Shown here in pieces: positions 34,087 through 46,994 of a DNA stretch of 64,000 bases. Under the pieces are notes generated by a model, which saw nothing but the letters and a program-made list of their open reading frames with translations, was not told the DNA's origin and ran no database searches. The stretch is from Pristionchus mayeri (taxonomy: Eukaryota > Nematoda > Chromadorea > Rhabditida > Neodiplogasteridae): assembly GCA_036245805.1 (NCBI GenBank), contig BTRK01000006.1, forward strand, positions 50,399,257 to 50,463,256. The letters run 5' to 3'. Position 1 is the first letter of the stretch; the number at the start of each line of letters is the position of its first letter. The translations under genes and the position numbers were made by a program.

Positions 34087-37000
34087 CTTCACGGCCTTCG
34101 TGCGCGATTTCCGAGACGCGGTCATCACGATCGCCCTGCCCTTCATCGCCTCCCCACTAATCTTCGTCGACGAGCCAAATGAGGTACGTAGGAGAAGGCA
34201 GTTAGTAGAAATCTAGTAGCGAATGAGGCAACAAATTAATTATCAATGAAAATTATCAATGTGAGATGCAAAGAATGATAAAAAGTGTGATGCAAGAAAT
34301 TGCAAGAAATCTGAGCTCTGTGATTCATTTAAAAATTATCTGTTAGTAGGACTGGGATGATACTAGCTCATTCCAGGTGAAGTTCAAGTGCCTCTACGTG
34401 GTCGTCGTCATGTCGCTGTACTGGGTCTTCGAGGTCTTGCCCTTGGCTATTACTGCACTCGTTCCCATGGTGAGCGAGATACGAACCTGACCTTTTCGAG
34501 AGTCTTCCATTCTCGTACATGTCTTGTCGAGTGTCTAGCAGAATCGAGGCTGTAGTGTGTGACTCATTCAACGATCTTAAAATAGGACAATTCGATTCCA
34601 GGTTTTTTATCACCATGTCAAAATTGGGTAACAAAAGAGAGAACGTGGAAAACGTAAAAAATTTCCATGGTGTGGAAAATGTAAAATTTATCTCCCAGAT
34701 TCAAATCCTGTGCTTTTTCAGGTGCTCTTCCCCTGCTTGGGCATCATGAAGTCCGAGGCTGTCGCCAAGACATATCTGCCTGTAAGTTAACCCATGTTGC
34801 GGGGAAATCGTTGATTAGCTTGATCTTTAATCTTTCAGAAGTTTGAAATGGAAAAAAATCGTTGACTAGACCGGTCTTTGATATTTTTAAACAACGAAGT
34901 GTAAAAAACATTTTGTTTGCAATAAATTAATCTTTTATCTCTCTCAGGACACTGGCTTTCTCTTCATCGGCGGTCTCATGGTCGCCGTCGCCGTCGAGAA
35001 GTCGAATCTGCACACGCGCGTCGCTCTGCTCGTCCTCTCACTGGTCGGATCCGACCCCAGATTGTGAGTATTCAAAATGGGAAATGGAAATCTAAAATCA
35101 CGCTCTCGCATAGGAAAAAGTGAAGGTTTCCTTTAATTCTCTCCATCTAGACTGTTTCTCAGTATTCTTTGCTGCTTTGCATATAAAATCTCATTCATTT
35201 TTCTTCTAAATGACAGATAAGTGAGAAATCAAATATCAGTCCATTTCAGCATCATGCTTGGCTTCATGGGCGTTACGGCGTTTCTCAGGTTCGTATTCTA
35301 CTCCTTTTATCACTCTGACTTCATTTTTATGTAAAAGCAAAATCGTCGAGTTTGGTGAAAATTGTTAATAGATCATTGATCAAAAAAGCTCGAAAAAGTA
35401 ATGCGATAGAACCTGAGGTTGAGCAAAAAGGGCATGCGAAACCGAAAAGTGCTCTTTCCTCCAGTCAGGTGAGCAGTTCACACGGCAAAATATCATTTCC
35501 TGGCGCGTGCTCGCCCTTAGTCATGATATCACCTGGCTTCTGAGCTCTTGACGAGATTGCGTTTTGCAATACACACATCAATGATGACCAGTCATAATGA
35601 TTATCAGTAACATTGTCGGCGCTAGTGAGATCACTGATAGGGGGGGGGGGGAGGGGAACAACAATACACGCTACAGAACTTTCAAAAAGGGGATCCCCAG
35701 AAATACAAAAACAATCAAATAAAAAGTCAAATCAAAGATCAAGGAGGCGTCTACGTTTTCCTTCAATTCATTGTGGAAAATTGACTATTTCACGGATAGC
35801 CGCGAATTATTTAACGGATACAATCACAAACTATGTTTAAATTACGATAATTTTAGAGATGAATTATGATATGATAAATTCTCCTATATTTATCTTCTTC
35901 TCTTTCCATAGGACTATCATCTTACACAGCCGGTCTTATTAGGAGCAACCCAATTGCAGTATGTGGATCTCGAACACCGCGACAGCAGCGTTGATGGTGC
36001 CCATCGTGCAGTCCGTCATCTCGGAGCTCGTGAGCAACCAGCGATCCGGAGAGCTCATCGAGCGACAGCATCTGGCCTCCAGAAGGAGGTAGTCGTTGAC
36101 GATGATGATGATGACTAGACTGTCACAAGGAACTAAGAAACGGGTTCCTTTTCATTGAAATTACTACCAGATCTCTTCATTCTGATCTCAACTCTCATTT
36201 CGGAGAACAAATGAAAAAAGAAACTAGTTCATTAGTTCCTTTTGATTGTCTAAGATGACGTCTACACTGAATCCCTCCATGTTCTCTCCTCGTGTAACCG
36301 CCGTGCTCTTCCCCTAACCCCTGCGTCTTGCAGATCCATCGAGGGCCGCCGTCTCTCGATGACCAGAGACCCCGCATCGGTGATCGACCAGCAAACAGCA
36401 CGGTAAGAGCAGCAGTGACCTACCGCATCTTCCAACCTCAATCCCTCCAGTCCTTCAGTCAGACAAAGATACCACAGTTTCTTCATTTCATCAACTCCTT
36501 GCATAGTATTAAAAGGCTGTGGTATCATGTCTAAAACTCGACTCCCTCTGATCGTCCCGTTGTAGCGTTGAGTATTCGGCGTCCACCCAGACTTGCACCA
36601 CTTATCTCGGAGAGAAGTATACCATCTCTACACGTATCTGCCACTAATCTTCTCTTTCACACACACCGCACTCTCGTACATGTCCAAGCACATTTCTGTC
36701 TCCTCTAGAGCTCGAGAAATGATGCCAAGCTATCTTCATTCTAAACACTCCCTTGACAGGTCGAGCGGCGATTGAGTCATGAAGATACCTTGGTATCATT
36801 TCTCGAACTCTAGTCCCGTCCTACGATCATCGAGCTTGCCTTAGGCACCGCAGCGACATAGACTTCGCTTTGTAGAGCGAAGCACTCTAATCTCGTTCTG
36901 TCCTGACAAATCACTCGGCGGTTCACGCACCTAGTTCACCACACTTTCAGGAGTGACGCTGGTCAGACACTCCTTCCTGAATCCGAGAGCAGAAGACATC

Positions 37001-40000
37001 TGATGGAGCATGAGGAGAAGATGGCGCAGCTCTGCTCGCCCTCCATCGTCCGTCTGGAGAAAGCCGTCGAGGAGGCGGAGAACCACCTAATCCCCTTCCC
37101 GGCCCAGGGCGAGAACCACCATGTCATGACGAGAATCACGTACACGGAGACGCAGAAACAGACGGAGAATATGACACTCAAGTGGGTTGATGCATGCACC
37201 TGGTGTTGAGCTAACTCTAATAGCTTTCAACGAAACAAGGCTAATCTTTTTTGTTTAGTACTAACTAGAAGAAATCTGTTTAGTGTTAGCTAGTCCTCTC
37301 CTCTGTTCCTCTAACGATAATAATCTCACCGATCCAATCGGCATAAGATTAATCGAAAATTCTTAATCATGAACTAACACTCTTTTCGTACTTATCAATA
37401 TCTTATCCGATCCCTTCTTCCCCCCCCACCCCTTTCCGATTTCGAGATGCGCGCATGAATTTGCATGGCTTTGCATTGCCTGAGTTCGAAAATCGGGAAA
37501 TCGTCATTCTTCGCATTTTCGTATTGGAAAAGAGTCGACGATTACTCGAATTTCGCCCTCAACTCTCACTTCAGTGGATAATCTTGGTTCTTTAGAGACA
37601 TGGTGAAGTACTTCAACCCACGGGAGCTGCTCATGGCCAAGGGATTCTTGATCTCGGTCTGCTATGCGGCGAACATCGGAGGATCGGCGACCATTACTGG
37701 CACCGCGTCGAACCTAGTGCTGATCGGACAGCTGGAGAAGTAAGCGTCTATTGTACCTACCGTAACCTACCGTACCTAGATGGGCATAGGTACGGTAGGT
37801 TGACATGGTAAATACTTTCATGTGCATTCATTTACAATTTCGACTTAGTCAGCGCCAAATGAAGATTAATCAAACACTTGGAAATTGACTACTATCGTAA
37901 GGTATCGAGATAAAGGTATCAGACGGCGTCCGGTCGTTCAGGGCCCTAAACTTCTCCAACTGGCCCACATAGCGTAGTCGTATTTTCACGTCAATAAACA
38001 CGCGCTAAGTGGAATCAAATTGTAACCGCTTCACCTCGTTCAAATGATAAGTATTGATTGATTGACCTCATCCAGGATCTTCCCCGGAGTGGACACAGGC
38101 ATCAATTTCGTCTCGTGGATCATTTTCGCTACCCCGATGGCCTTCGTCTGCCTCGTTCTCACCTGGTAATTAATTAACGAGCATTAATTATGAATTATAC
38201 ATGATTGTGTTGCGATTGTTAGAATATTTTGATGACTTTGCAATATTTATTAAAATTACGAACTATTTGAAGAATGAAGAAACTAAATCTAATGCGCTTT
38301 AGGTTTACTCTTTGCTTCCTCTTCCTGCGTAACGCGCCCAAGGGATCAGCAACCGTGTCAATGAAGCTCAAGGTAACGATTTTCATTTCAAATTGTTATG
38401 TGAGTTATCAAGATAATATTGTAGACTAGAAAGAGATAAATACCTTATCAGGTCGAAATAATTAAACTTCAGGACAAATATCGTCGTCTGCCGAAGGTAT
38501 CGTTCGCGGAGAAGGCCGTCTCGGCTTGCTTCGGTCTCCTGCTCTGCCTCTGGATCTTCCGCGATCCCAAGGTCGTGCCTGGCTTCGGCGAGTACTTCAA
38601 GAGGGGGTGCGTTCAATACTTTATTCAAATTCGCGTATTTTCCATAAGGTATTAATCATGCTTTGTACGTAATAAGGGGTGCGTCTTACTTTCCAGGAAA
38701 TCTGCTTGTACACATAAGGAAAATACAAATTTGGAGTTAATCAAATCATACATTTTCAGGTACGTCACGGACGCCACCTCCGCCGTCTTTATCGTCATCA
38801 TCCTGTTCGTGCTGCCCGAGAAGTGCCCCGATTTCAGTGAGTGTACAGCCACAAATATGTAAAAAATGGCTAAAAAGCGGACAATTGTATGTTGAGATCT
38901 GGAAACAATTACGAGTGATTTCTTAAGAAATAAAGATTATGCAATTGCAGAACACATGGGCAGCAAGAAGGGCAAGGTGACGAAGGGACTTCTCGACTGG
39001 GCCACCATCCAGGTGAGGAACAGTCTCTAAGGTAGTTAACCAACGCCTTACGAGTCCTTTATAATAGATAACGTAAAAAAATAGGTTGGCGTGTTGGCTC
39101 AATCACAGCGAGCTCGAGAAATCCCCAATGTGCTTGACAATGACAAAGAAACGGAAATTGAAGGAGTCCTTCCCGTGGAGTGTCGTGCTGCTGCTCGGTG
39201 GTGGATTCGCACTGGCTGCTGGAGTGAAGGTACGAGTCAATTATTAACTGTTAGACCTCACCGCACTACACCCCTAGCGTAGTCGTCTCCTGACTACTTT
39301 CAAATCGCTTGACGTGGCTGCACCTTTACCTTTACCTTGATTCTTAGACCCTGTTCATCTCAACGGGTGGTCACTTGTACCAGATTTCGTGAAATTGAGC
39401 TTGTTTATTCCCAGATAGATAATGACTGATGAATTCGTTCTTTCAGGAGTCTGAGCTGTCCCAGACGATCGGCGACCTGCTCTCATCCCTGGGTGGTCTC
39501 GACAAGTTCGTCGCTGTCATCATCTGCACCATCATCACCATCGGACTGACGAACGTCTGCTCGAACACGGTGAGATCCTGAGGGATTACGATAGTCAGAA
39601 AATCATGATAATCCGATATGCTTGTTATCACAAAATGAATAATGTTGCAATATATCAAATAGTGATTTGGCAGATCAGAACAGCGATTTGAGCACTCATT
39701 ACTGAGCATGATAGATTCGCATGGATTGCTTGAAGTCAAGCAGCACGAACAAATCGCAAGTTCAGGTCGTTGCCTCCATCTTCACTCCGATCGTCGCTGA
39801 GCTTGCCCGGTCCCTCTCCATCAACCCCCTGCTCTTCATGCTGCCCGTTACGGTATGCTCGATCCTATCCAACTCTTGATGAGGAGAATTTTAACCACCT
39901 TTATCACATATTGTTCATACACTTCAGTTCGAATATTTCTCCAGGTCGCCTCCTCCTTCGCCTTCCTCCTGCCGGTCGCCACGCCGCCTAACGCCATCGT

Positions 40001-40619
40001 CTTCGGCGCCGGCGTCGTTGACGTCAAGGACATGGTGAGTGAGCACTAATGATGGCACAAAAGGATTAGGCAATGCCTCCCCACTGTATCAAAAGCTGTT
40101 CCGTATCTTTAATTGAGAAAAATTGTTTACCAAAGGAGTTTGGTGGGCTCAAGTATGCAGTTTTATCATGTACTTCTTTCAGGCCTTTGCCGGCTTCTTC
40201 GTGTCCATCTGGTGCGCCGTCTGCAACCTCGTCAACATGTGCGTTTTTGATTTCTCTTTTCTCCCTCATTGCAAAGAGCTCAACTTCATCTCAAGAAAGC
40301 ACAAAAACAGCTGAACAATTACTTTGAAAACGAAATCGATGATGACTGAACAGTGCGTTGTGATACGCACAGATCTTGCGTGTTAGTAAACGCTCCTGTG
40401 ATGAGACCCATAATTTCTGGGACCCGCATACCGAAACAGAACCGTTAACGCCTCGCTAATCGTCCACATTGCAGGTGGCTCATCGCCACTCCGTGGTTCC
40501 ATCTGGACACCTTCCCGGAGTGGGCGAACTACAACGAGTTGCTGGCCGGCAACGCCACCAACTTCCTCATCAACGTCCTCTCCGACAACGAGACGATGAC
40601 GATTCTCACCAAGAACTAG
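34087..40619 (+). CDS. nac: SLC13 sodium-coupled di/tricarboxylate transporter (INDY/NAC type), first exon not found
   Basis: Twenty exons keep phase to a TAG: 34087-34183, 34377-34469, 34722-34781, 34948-35063, 35250-35288, 35960-36088, 36334-36402, 36951-37181, 37596-37739, 38076-38165, 38303-38372, 38473-38606, 38760-38836, 38951-39012, 39164-39229, 39447-39569, 39766-39852, 39945-40034, 40183-40238, 40475-40619. They encode about 659 residues. SLC13 hallmarks are present in order: [83 protein letters not shown] and [20 protein letters not shown]. The two SNT/SNL motifs build the sodium and dicarboxylate site. The protein is polytopic in the plasma membrane and imports succinate or citrate, as C. 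elegans NAC-1 to NAC-3 do. Exons 6-8 encode an unusually long hydrophilic loop (about residues 155-295). Exon 15 has no good acceptor. The first base completes a codon from an upstream exon. Confidence 0.9.
36705..36813. repeat. Foldback MITE in SLC13 intron 7
   Basis: TCTAGAGCTCGAGAAATGAT is mirrored by ATCATTTCTCGAACTCTAG. The central arms are CTTCATTCTAAACACTC and GAGTCATGAAG. It belongs to the TAGAGTTCGAGA family. Confidence 0.75.
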
Positions 40620-40948
40620 ATCAAAATTAGGTACATTAGGCTACAGTAACCCAAATTAGGCTACGGTATTCCCCCCAAACCAGTCAATAGGAACCCCTCT
40701 AGTTAGGCGATTTGATCTTACTCTAGCTCACACGGCCCTCCTTCTCCCATTCGCTCGATCGCGAGTTGATTCTCACTAAGCCATAATTCGCCCCGACCCC
40801 CCCTCTCCCTTATGCCATAATCAAACAGTAGCATCGACAGTTAAGTTTTTCGCCCGTGTTCGCACCCGTTTCATACGCTCCCTCATTCGGATACTTGCGC
40901 GGTTACGCCTCTGCGCCATGCAGACAAGAGGGTTGCCTCCCCAATCAG

Positions 40949-41036
40949 TACTAGGTCGGACGAGAACTATGACGTCATGTCGTGTTTGATATATCAAAGG
41001 TGGCATGACGTCATAGTTCTCCTCCGGCCTAATGCT
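40949..41036. repeat. Foldback element of the CACTAGGTCGG group
   Basis: AGTACTAGGTCGGACGAGAA is mirrored by TTCTCCTCCGGCCTAATGCT. Inner arms carry CTATGACGTCATG and CATGACGTCATAG around a TTTGATATATCAAA centre. Another copy starts 77 bases further on. Confidence 0.85.
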
Positions 41037-41112
41037 ACCTAATCCCCCACGTCTCCGGGAATCCACAACTTACCAGGGATGGCTTGGTAAGAAATCTCCA
41101 TTCTGCTCTCTG

Positions 41113-41203
41113 AGCACTAGGTCGGATGAGAGCTATGACGTCATGCCGCCTTTGATGTATCAAAGGCGCCATGACGTCATAGTTCTCATCCGGCGTAGTG
41201 CCG
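41113..41203. repeat. Foldback element of the CACTAGGTCGG group, near-perfect
   Basis: GCACTAGGTCGGATGAGAGC is mirrored by GTTCTCATCCGGCGTAGTGC. The inner arms ATGACGTCATGCCGCCTTTG and CAAAGGCGCCATGACGTCAT meet at TGTAT. TGACGTCA in both arms is a perfect CRE palindrome. An outer inverted pair CAGGGATGGCTTGGTAAGAA / TTCTTGCCAAGCCATCCC (41073-41092 and 41247-41264) encloses this element. Confidence 0.88.
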
Positions 41204-42191
41204 CTCTCTCCAATCTGAGAAAGTACCCAGAATGAAGAAAATAATTTCTTGCCAAGCCATCCCTACTACTTACCCCCTTGTTTTTTTGTATTCATAATAA
41301 TCAGCTCATTCCTTATTCGTGTTCAACTGCGCGGTTGCTTTTCGATTTTTTCATTGTTATTCGGCTCATTTCCAGTTATCTTTCACACATGCTACGAGCC
41401 AATTACTAGTGCAAGTTGAGTGTGTACAGCTCGTCAAGTTCGATACTTGCTCGAACCGCCCTGGCATACCTCTCTCGCTCAACCCCCACACCCTCGCTCA
41501 TTCCATCATTCAGTTGTGCATTCAGAGCCGCATTTTCGATTGTTTCTCTATTTTATTGTTCCGGCCATATCCCAACTTCTGTTTTATGTTCGAGTAAATC
41601 TCCCGTCCCGATTGCGTCCTGTTGCACTTCAGGGCATGTAGATGTTCGTATCCCTCGTCCCCCTGCTATAGCCCCATATCGTCAGTATAGTCTAATCTCC
41701 AGCTCTCGCTCAATATCTCATTTCGATTGTTGGCTGCGTATCGGAGCATTATTGCGTGCAAAACAGGCCGAGTTCATCAAATGATTTCTGCGTCTCTTCC
41801 AGCATATGCCAACCAGATGTGCCGATGCTTGTCTTTGTTTGCAAGTTTGCGCGAATCGATAAAGTATGAGTGAACGCATTTTGAGCAATGATTTATTTTA
41901 TCAATCGAAAAAAGAAAAATTGACATTCGAAAATCCGATAAATGACCAACATTTCTACACAGAATAATGATATAATTACCCAGAGTGTAAACATAATGAA
42001 GAAAAAGTTGAGAATGAAATCGAGATACTACAATATTAAGGGGGGGGGGAATTGTTCACATTCCTGCTACTTTCTACCTTCTCATCCGAGTAATGATGAC
42101 GAATGCGTTGAATGGCATCCCAGTCCGCAATCGTAGTCTTGTTTCGGAGTAGTTTGAATTGATTCTATGTCAAGCCTGAATGATGATAATT

Positions 42192-42529
42192 TTAGGAACA
42201 CGGCCCGACGTTACCGTTTTTTTCTCTATCTCGTCGCCAAAATGATCGGACAACGTAGTCCCGCTTTCCGTTTACTTGATTCTTCCAAAGGCCCGAAGAC
42301 AAAGTGCTTGCTGGTTGACCTGAATGGTTTTTCGTCATTATTTCATTCCCAAGGCCTCTGATTCTAGCAATTGGTGCAACCTGTAAAATCGCATTGAACA
42401 AATCAGTTTTCGGATCAAATTTGGGCGAGTAACAAGAAACAAACTAACGTAATCGATGTTCGTAAGATGAGCTTGTAAATGTGTTCGTTCATCCAGCATA
42501 TTCAATGCAAGCCGAAGCGGTGTATGCGC
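42192..42529 (-). CDS. Possible small minus-strand gene, last two exons, function unknown
   Basis: On the minus strand a TTTTCAG acceptor precedes an 81-nt exon (42449-42529), which ends at a GTTAGT donor. After a 68-bp intron with a TTTTACAG acceptor, a 189-nt exon (42192-42380) runs to a TAA. Both exons are in phase 0. The first begins AHTPLRLALNMLDERTHLQA, whose TPLRLAL resembles one helix of an ankyrin repeat. The second contains VAPIARIRGLGNEIMTKNHS and ends in GNVGPCS. I do not recognise a family. Upstream exons on the minus strand (above 42530) were not found. It may be a real gene, a gene remnant or a transposon piece. Confidence 0.45.
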
Positions 42530-45031
42530 CTGAAAATGGAATTATTGTTGGAAAAGAAATTTTAAAACATTGAAGAATACGAATTGGAAATATGTGCGGA
42601 CAGGAGAGAGAGATCAGGCACTTTCTGCTGGTATTTGAAGCAGAAGAAAGGGCCGAATGAGTTTTACGCTATAATATCCCGTTATCAGATGCAAGAAGAT
42701 TGTCTAAAGGATCAAATGAGAATGTCGAAACTGTGATTCATCTCTGAAACACTTGCAATCTTCGTATCGTTTCACCTTATCCCACAATCAACGATACATA
42801 TTTATGGAAGCAGCAGTGTTAGAACATGGTACATTGAATGGGCTTTTCTCCACACACTAGCCCTGTTAGCTTCCAGTGTACTATCTCTCGTAAATTCATT
42901 CGATATTCCTCAGTTCGTTGTACCGATCGATAATCACTGAGCAAGTATACTAATGGCCGTCCAGAGGGGGGAGATCGGTAACAGGCAAAGGGGGGGGGGG
43001 GGACCGGCCCTGTCCTCTCCCCCCATCCTCACACTGCCTTATTCCCCCGATCGCGCCCCCTCAGTGACTCTCTCTTTCTCTGCGAGCCGAGGGAGAGAGA
43101 GTGGGGGCCTAATCGTCTCTATCCACCTTCTCTCCTCATCTCAAATCCAATCGATCCATAAACCGACGCGCACCCTGGTTTATGATAGGATCATGCCTGA
43201 TTCAGTTACATTTACCCCTTCCGTAAAGTGTAGACTACTGTCTCTCCATTGTAATCGCTGTATCGACCGCTCGAGTTGCAATATCGTTTACAGAATGATG
43301 ATTCAGTCGCATATTTTCGCGAACTTTACCCAACTGAACCTTCATTTGCTCTTTTTTCTCGTCGAAATGGCATGGGATCTTTGCCTTGGGGGTACAAGGA
43401 AATGTCTTGCGATCAGTTCTCGGAGGTGCAAAGCAAGCTGAGAGTGTCTCTCTCTCTTCATTTATTACCCCCGTTGAATTGGTCCGAGAATGTTGATCCA
43501 AGCTCGCGAGAGGCGCTCCTCCTTCCTTCCTTCATCTACCACAAAGACCTCTACTCGCTTCCTTCTCCTCCTCTCCTTCCCTAATTCCACTCTGTCGTTT
43601 GATGCAACTGGCCCTCTTTACTTTCACTTTTTCGGCATATCTCTGGCATTTTCATGCATGCACTAACGGAAAAGGCGCGCGGGGTCGCAACCACAGTAAG
43701 GCCATACGAGCCCTTCTGACTACGCTACACATCATGCCTCATTCCTGAACTAGTGGGTCCTCCAGCAGTCATTCCACCCCTTTGAGGATTGGTGCCAGAG
43801 AAGGGGAGTCTTCCCTCTCTCTCCCTTGAATCTTTCTATCTCCAGATATCCTCCTTCTTTCCTTCCATTCGACCTCCCCTCCCTCTCGCGTCCTTCCTTC
43901 TTCTTCCTACTTACTCGCGCTTCTCACATATCTCGAAAGTGGGGTGGACTCATCCGATAATAGGCAGATACCCCGCGCTTCTCCGATCCCGTTGTTTGAC
44001 CATTCTCTCCCGAATGCATCTTATCAGTAGTAGAAACTGGTGTTTAGCGTGCGAAACGGGAAGCGCACGCCTCGATTTTGCCGTCACTGTTATAAACAAT
44101 ACCCTGCAGCTTCATGTTGTGCTGTTTCTCGCATCTCAGCCAGTCGAGGGACTTTTGAAGAGGCCGTGACCCGAACAACGAATTCGAGTACCGAACTATG
44201 GCAAAGTGCAGTCAGGAGGGGTATCATAAATTCAGAATTGCTGAGTATTCCTGAGAATATTGAAGCTGTTCCTTCTCCCTCCTCCTCTCCTTCTCTCCCC
44301 TCCTTCATCGTTCTTCCCTTTCTGGTCCTCCAACGCCAAAACAAAACAGCGAATGAGTGAGGAGCGGGGGAGAGATAGGCAAGTAGAGTTAGAAGAAGAG
44401 AATACCGTCCCACTCCTTCCCCCTCTCTCCTCCTCTTCCTTTCTCATTGACGACTTCATCACTATACTCGACTATTGATTCACCCACCATCAGAGTTGCA
44501 TTTTCAAATACTTTACAGTAAACGGATGCGCCAGAGATGAAGCGACGTCATCGTGTTGTTCTAGGCCCGTACAGGAGTCAGTAGCGTGCGCGCGATAGCG
44601 CAATTTCGCATAGCGCTCGCGTTCGCCTTTCCTTCCCTCCTCACTCACTTACCTTGTACACTACTTTTTGCTCCTCGCCCCGATCAGGTCAGGGGCACAG
44701 CCCCCACATCCAGTCCCTTCTCTAACCGATGGGCTAATGATGATGCAAGAAAGCACGAATCTCATCTTCCATCGCACACTTTTTGTGCGCTGTTCTTTCC
44801 AATTCGCAGCAACAGTTGCTCTCGATAGATTGAGAATAAGTGTGGGCCCCAAGGTGTCTTCCTCTTCTTCCTCCTACTGCTTATTCCTTCCATTGCTCGC
44901 TCGCATCACCCGCTTTTTCTCCCCATAACGAAAAATCTCCCCACCCATCGAGAGTCTTTATTTTGCCGCGCACGCGCTACTCTTCGCTACTCTTCGCTCC
45001 TCCACTACTTCCACGGTGCCTAGGTATGGCT

Positions 45032-45120
45032 GGCAAAAAAATACTCTCTTCATTTTGAATGCTCTCTCACCGGTCAGACAGGCGAGAGAGCACGCAGAAT
45101 GAAGAGAGTCATTTATTGCC
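45032..45120. repeat. Foldback MITE, GGCAAAAAAATACTCTC...GAGTCATTTATTGCC
   Basis: The arms CTCTTCATTTTGAATGCTCT and GAGAGAGCACGCAGAATGAA meet at CACCGGTCAGACAGG. It has the CTCTTCA/CTCTC core of the GAGCAAT family but different ends. Confidence 0.75.
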
Positions 45121-46424
45121 GAGACATCTCTAACCGTGCCTCGTGACACGGTTAGCCGATTCTGGAAGCCGTTTACTTCCATGTCTAGGCAAATTACTGT
45201 AGTGAGTGTTTGGATGTACCGAGCAGATTCTGCTGAAATTATGATTCGAAAAACGGTTCGCATTCTTTTCACTGTACCAACTATCTAGATTGAGTTGGCA
45301 TTGTATGGAAGGTAGGAACAGAAATGCAGTTTCTCGAACTCTGCTGAACTGTAGATGTGCGCTGTATGGTCTTGGTTCCATAGAATATCAAGGATGTTCG
45401 TGATACTCTCTACAACCATTTTCTTCCATCCTCCTCCTCCTTCTCAAGCATGCGCTAGTCGTCCAGGGTCTCGCTCGGCAGCAATAGAGATAGATGGATA
45501 GAGTAGGGGTATTTGGAAGGAGGGAGAGGAGGGGGAGGATGAGGGGGAAGGCGGATTTCGGAAAAGAGGCAATGGACATTGTGTGGGTACCAAGCGAGAG
45601 CACAATCGACCTAGCGAGCAGCTGAAACATGTGCATGTACGGCAATACTCATTCGAGTGCGCAATTCGGGTAATGATCTCTTTATTTCTCACACTGTCTC
45701 ACTACTCTACCGGTCGAGAGAGTGTTGGAAATAACGCACTCTAATACTCATTATGCAAAATTAGTCTCCTCATGCCATACTCTTTAACTGCGTTGAGTCG
45801 TGAGTAGAGGTCGAGAAATGATTCCACGCTCTCTCTTCATTCTCGAAAGGCGATTGAGGGCATAGAATGATGACATTGTGGTATCGTTTCTCGCTCTAGT
45901 AGTGAGAGAGTGTAGAGAATGAAGGGACAGTAGGAGAGACGTTTCTCAAACTCTACAATGCTCATTATGCGCATCTCTTATTTGTTGGATGTGTCATTAT
46001 CGCGTATTGTGCAGAGAACTGTATTCTGATAACTGAATCTGTATCCACCTGACAAAATATTTCTCGCTTCTATTCCGCGGTTCTCTGTCCCGCTCGTTAT
46101 CGTGGACCGATTTCATTTCTGTACTTGCTCGAGATCTCTGTCTTTGTAGTGATTTAGCGCGCTCATTTTCGAAAAAAATTACGATATCATCATTTCTTCT
46201 GTCATCCTTTTCTTCACTTGTCGCCTTCTCTTCCTCGTGAGAATTTTCCCGTGGGGGCATATCACTAATTCTTTAATGTGTAATCTCCTTAATCCTTCAT
46301 CTTTATCACCATTCATTAAGCTGTCCGGGGAAGATTAGAGGAGATTAGGCTACATTGTTCATATTACGAGGGAACATTCGGGAGTTAGAGTGGGGAGATT
46401 CGAGAGGGCGCATCACATGTTGAA

Positions 46425-46518
46425 GATCAATCGTCTGACTCTCTTCAGTTTGCACGCTCTCTCGTATCTCTGAACAGCGAGAGAACGTGCAAACTGAGGA
46501 GAGTCAGACCATTGCTCC
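46425..46518. repeat. Foldback MITE of the GAGCAAT family
   Basis: GATCAATCGTCTGACTCTCT is mirrored by GAGGAGAGTCAGACCATTGCTC. Another copy follows at 46902-46994 (GGCAATGGTCTGACTCTACT with GCAGACGATTACTC). Confidence 0.82.
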
Positions 46519-46901
46519 TGTTGAAAGAACAGCAGTTGCACCGAGCGAGTGCGGAGAGATCTTTATGTCTTTATGGTGGACTAAGTCCCGACTCTACCCC
46601 ACCCCTATTCCCCTCTTCTCTCGACGACTCGAAACACGTCATGCAAGGACCAAGCAGCCGTTTAGGCTATACCTCGGATCTCAAGTCACTCACCCCTTCC
46701 TCTGGCTGCTTATTTTATCTCCTGCACTCTGTCCCTGAAATATTCATAGTTTCAGGCCCCTGAAATGACCTCTCTTTCTCTTTTTATCTTTCCTTGGAAG
46801 ATATCGAGAGCCTCCTAAGAGGAGAGAAGGGGGGGGGAGTAATTCCACTTTTTGCCCGGACGATTCCATGGTCTAATAGAGTGGTGGGGCGGCAGCAGCA
46901 G

Positions 46902-46994
46902 GGCAATGGTCTGACTCTACTCAGATTGCTCACTCTCTCTCGGGTTAGAGAAAGCGAGAGAGCACGTGATATGGAGAAAGGCAGACGATTACTC
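46902..46994. repeat. Foldback MITE of the GAGCAAT family, slightly decayed
   Basis: The left arm GGCAATGGTCTGACTCTACT and right arm GGAGAAAGGCAGACGATTAC pair around CTCTCTCGGGTTAGAGAAAG. Confidence 0.75.
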
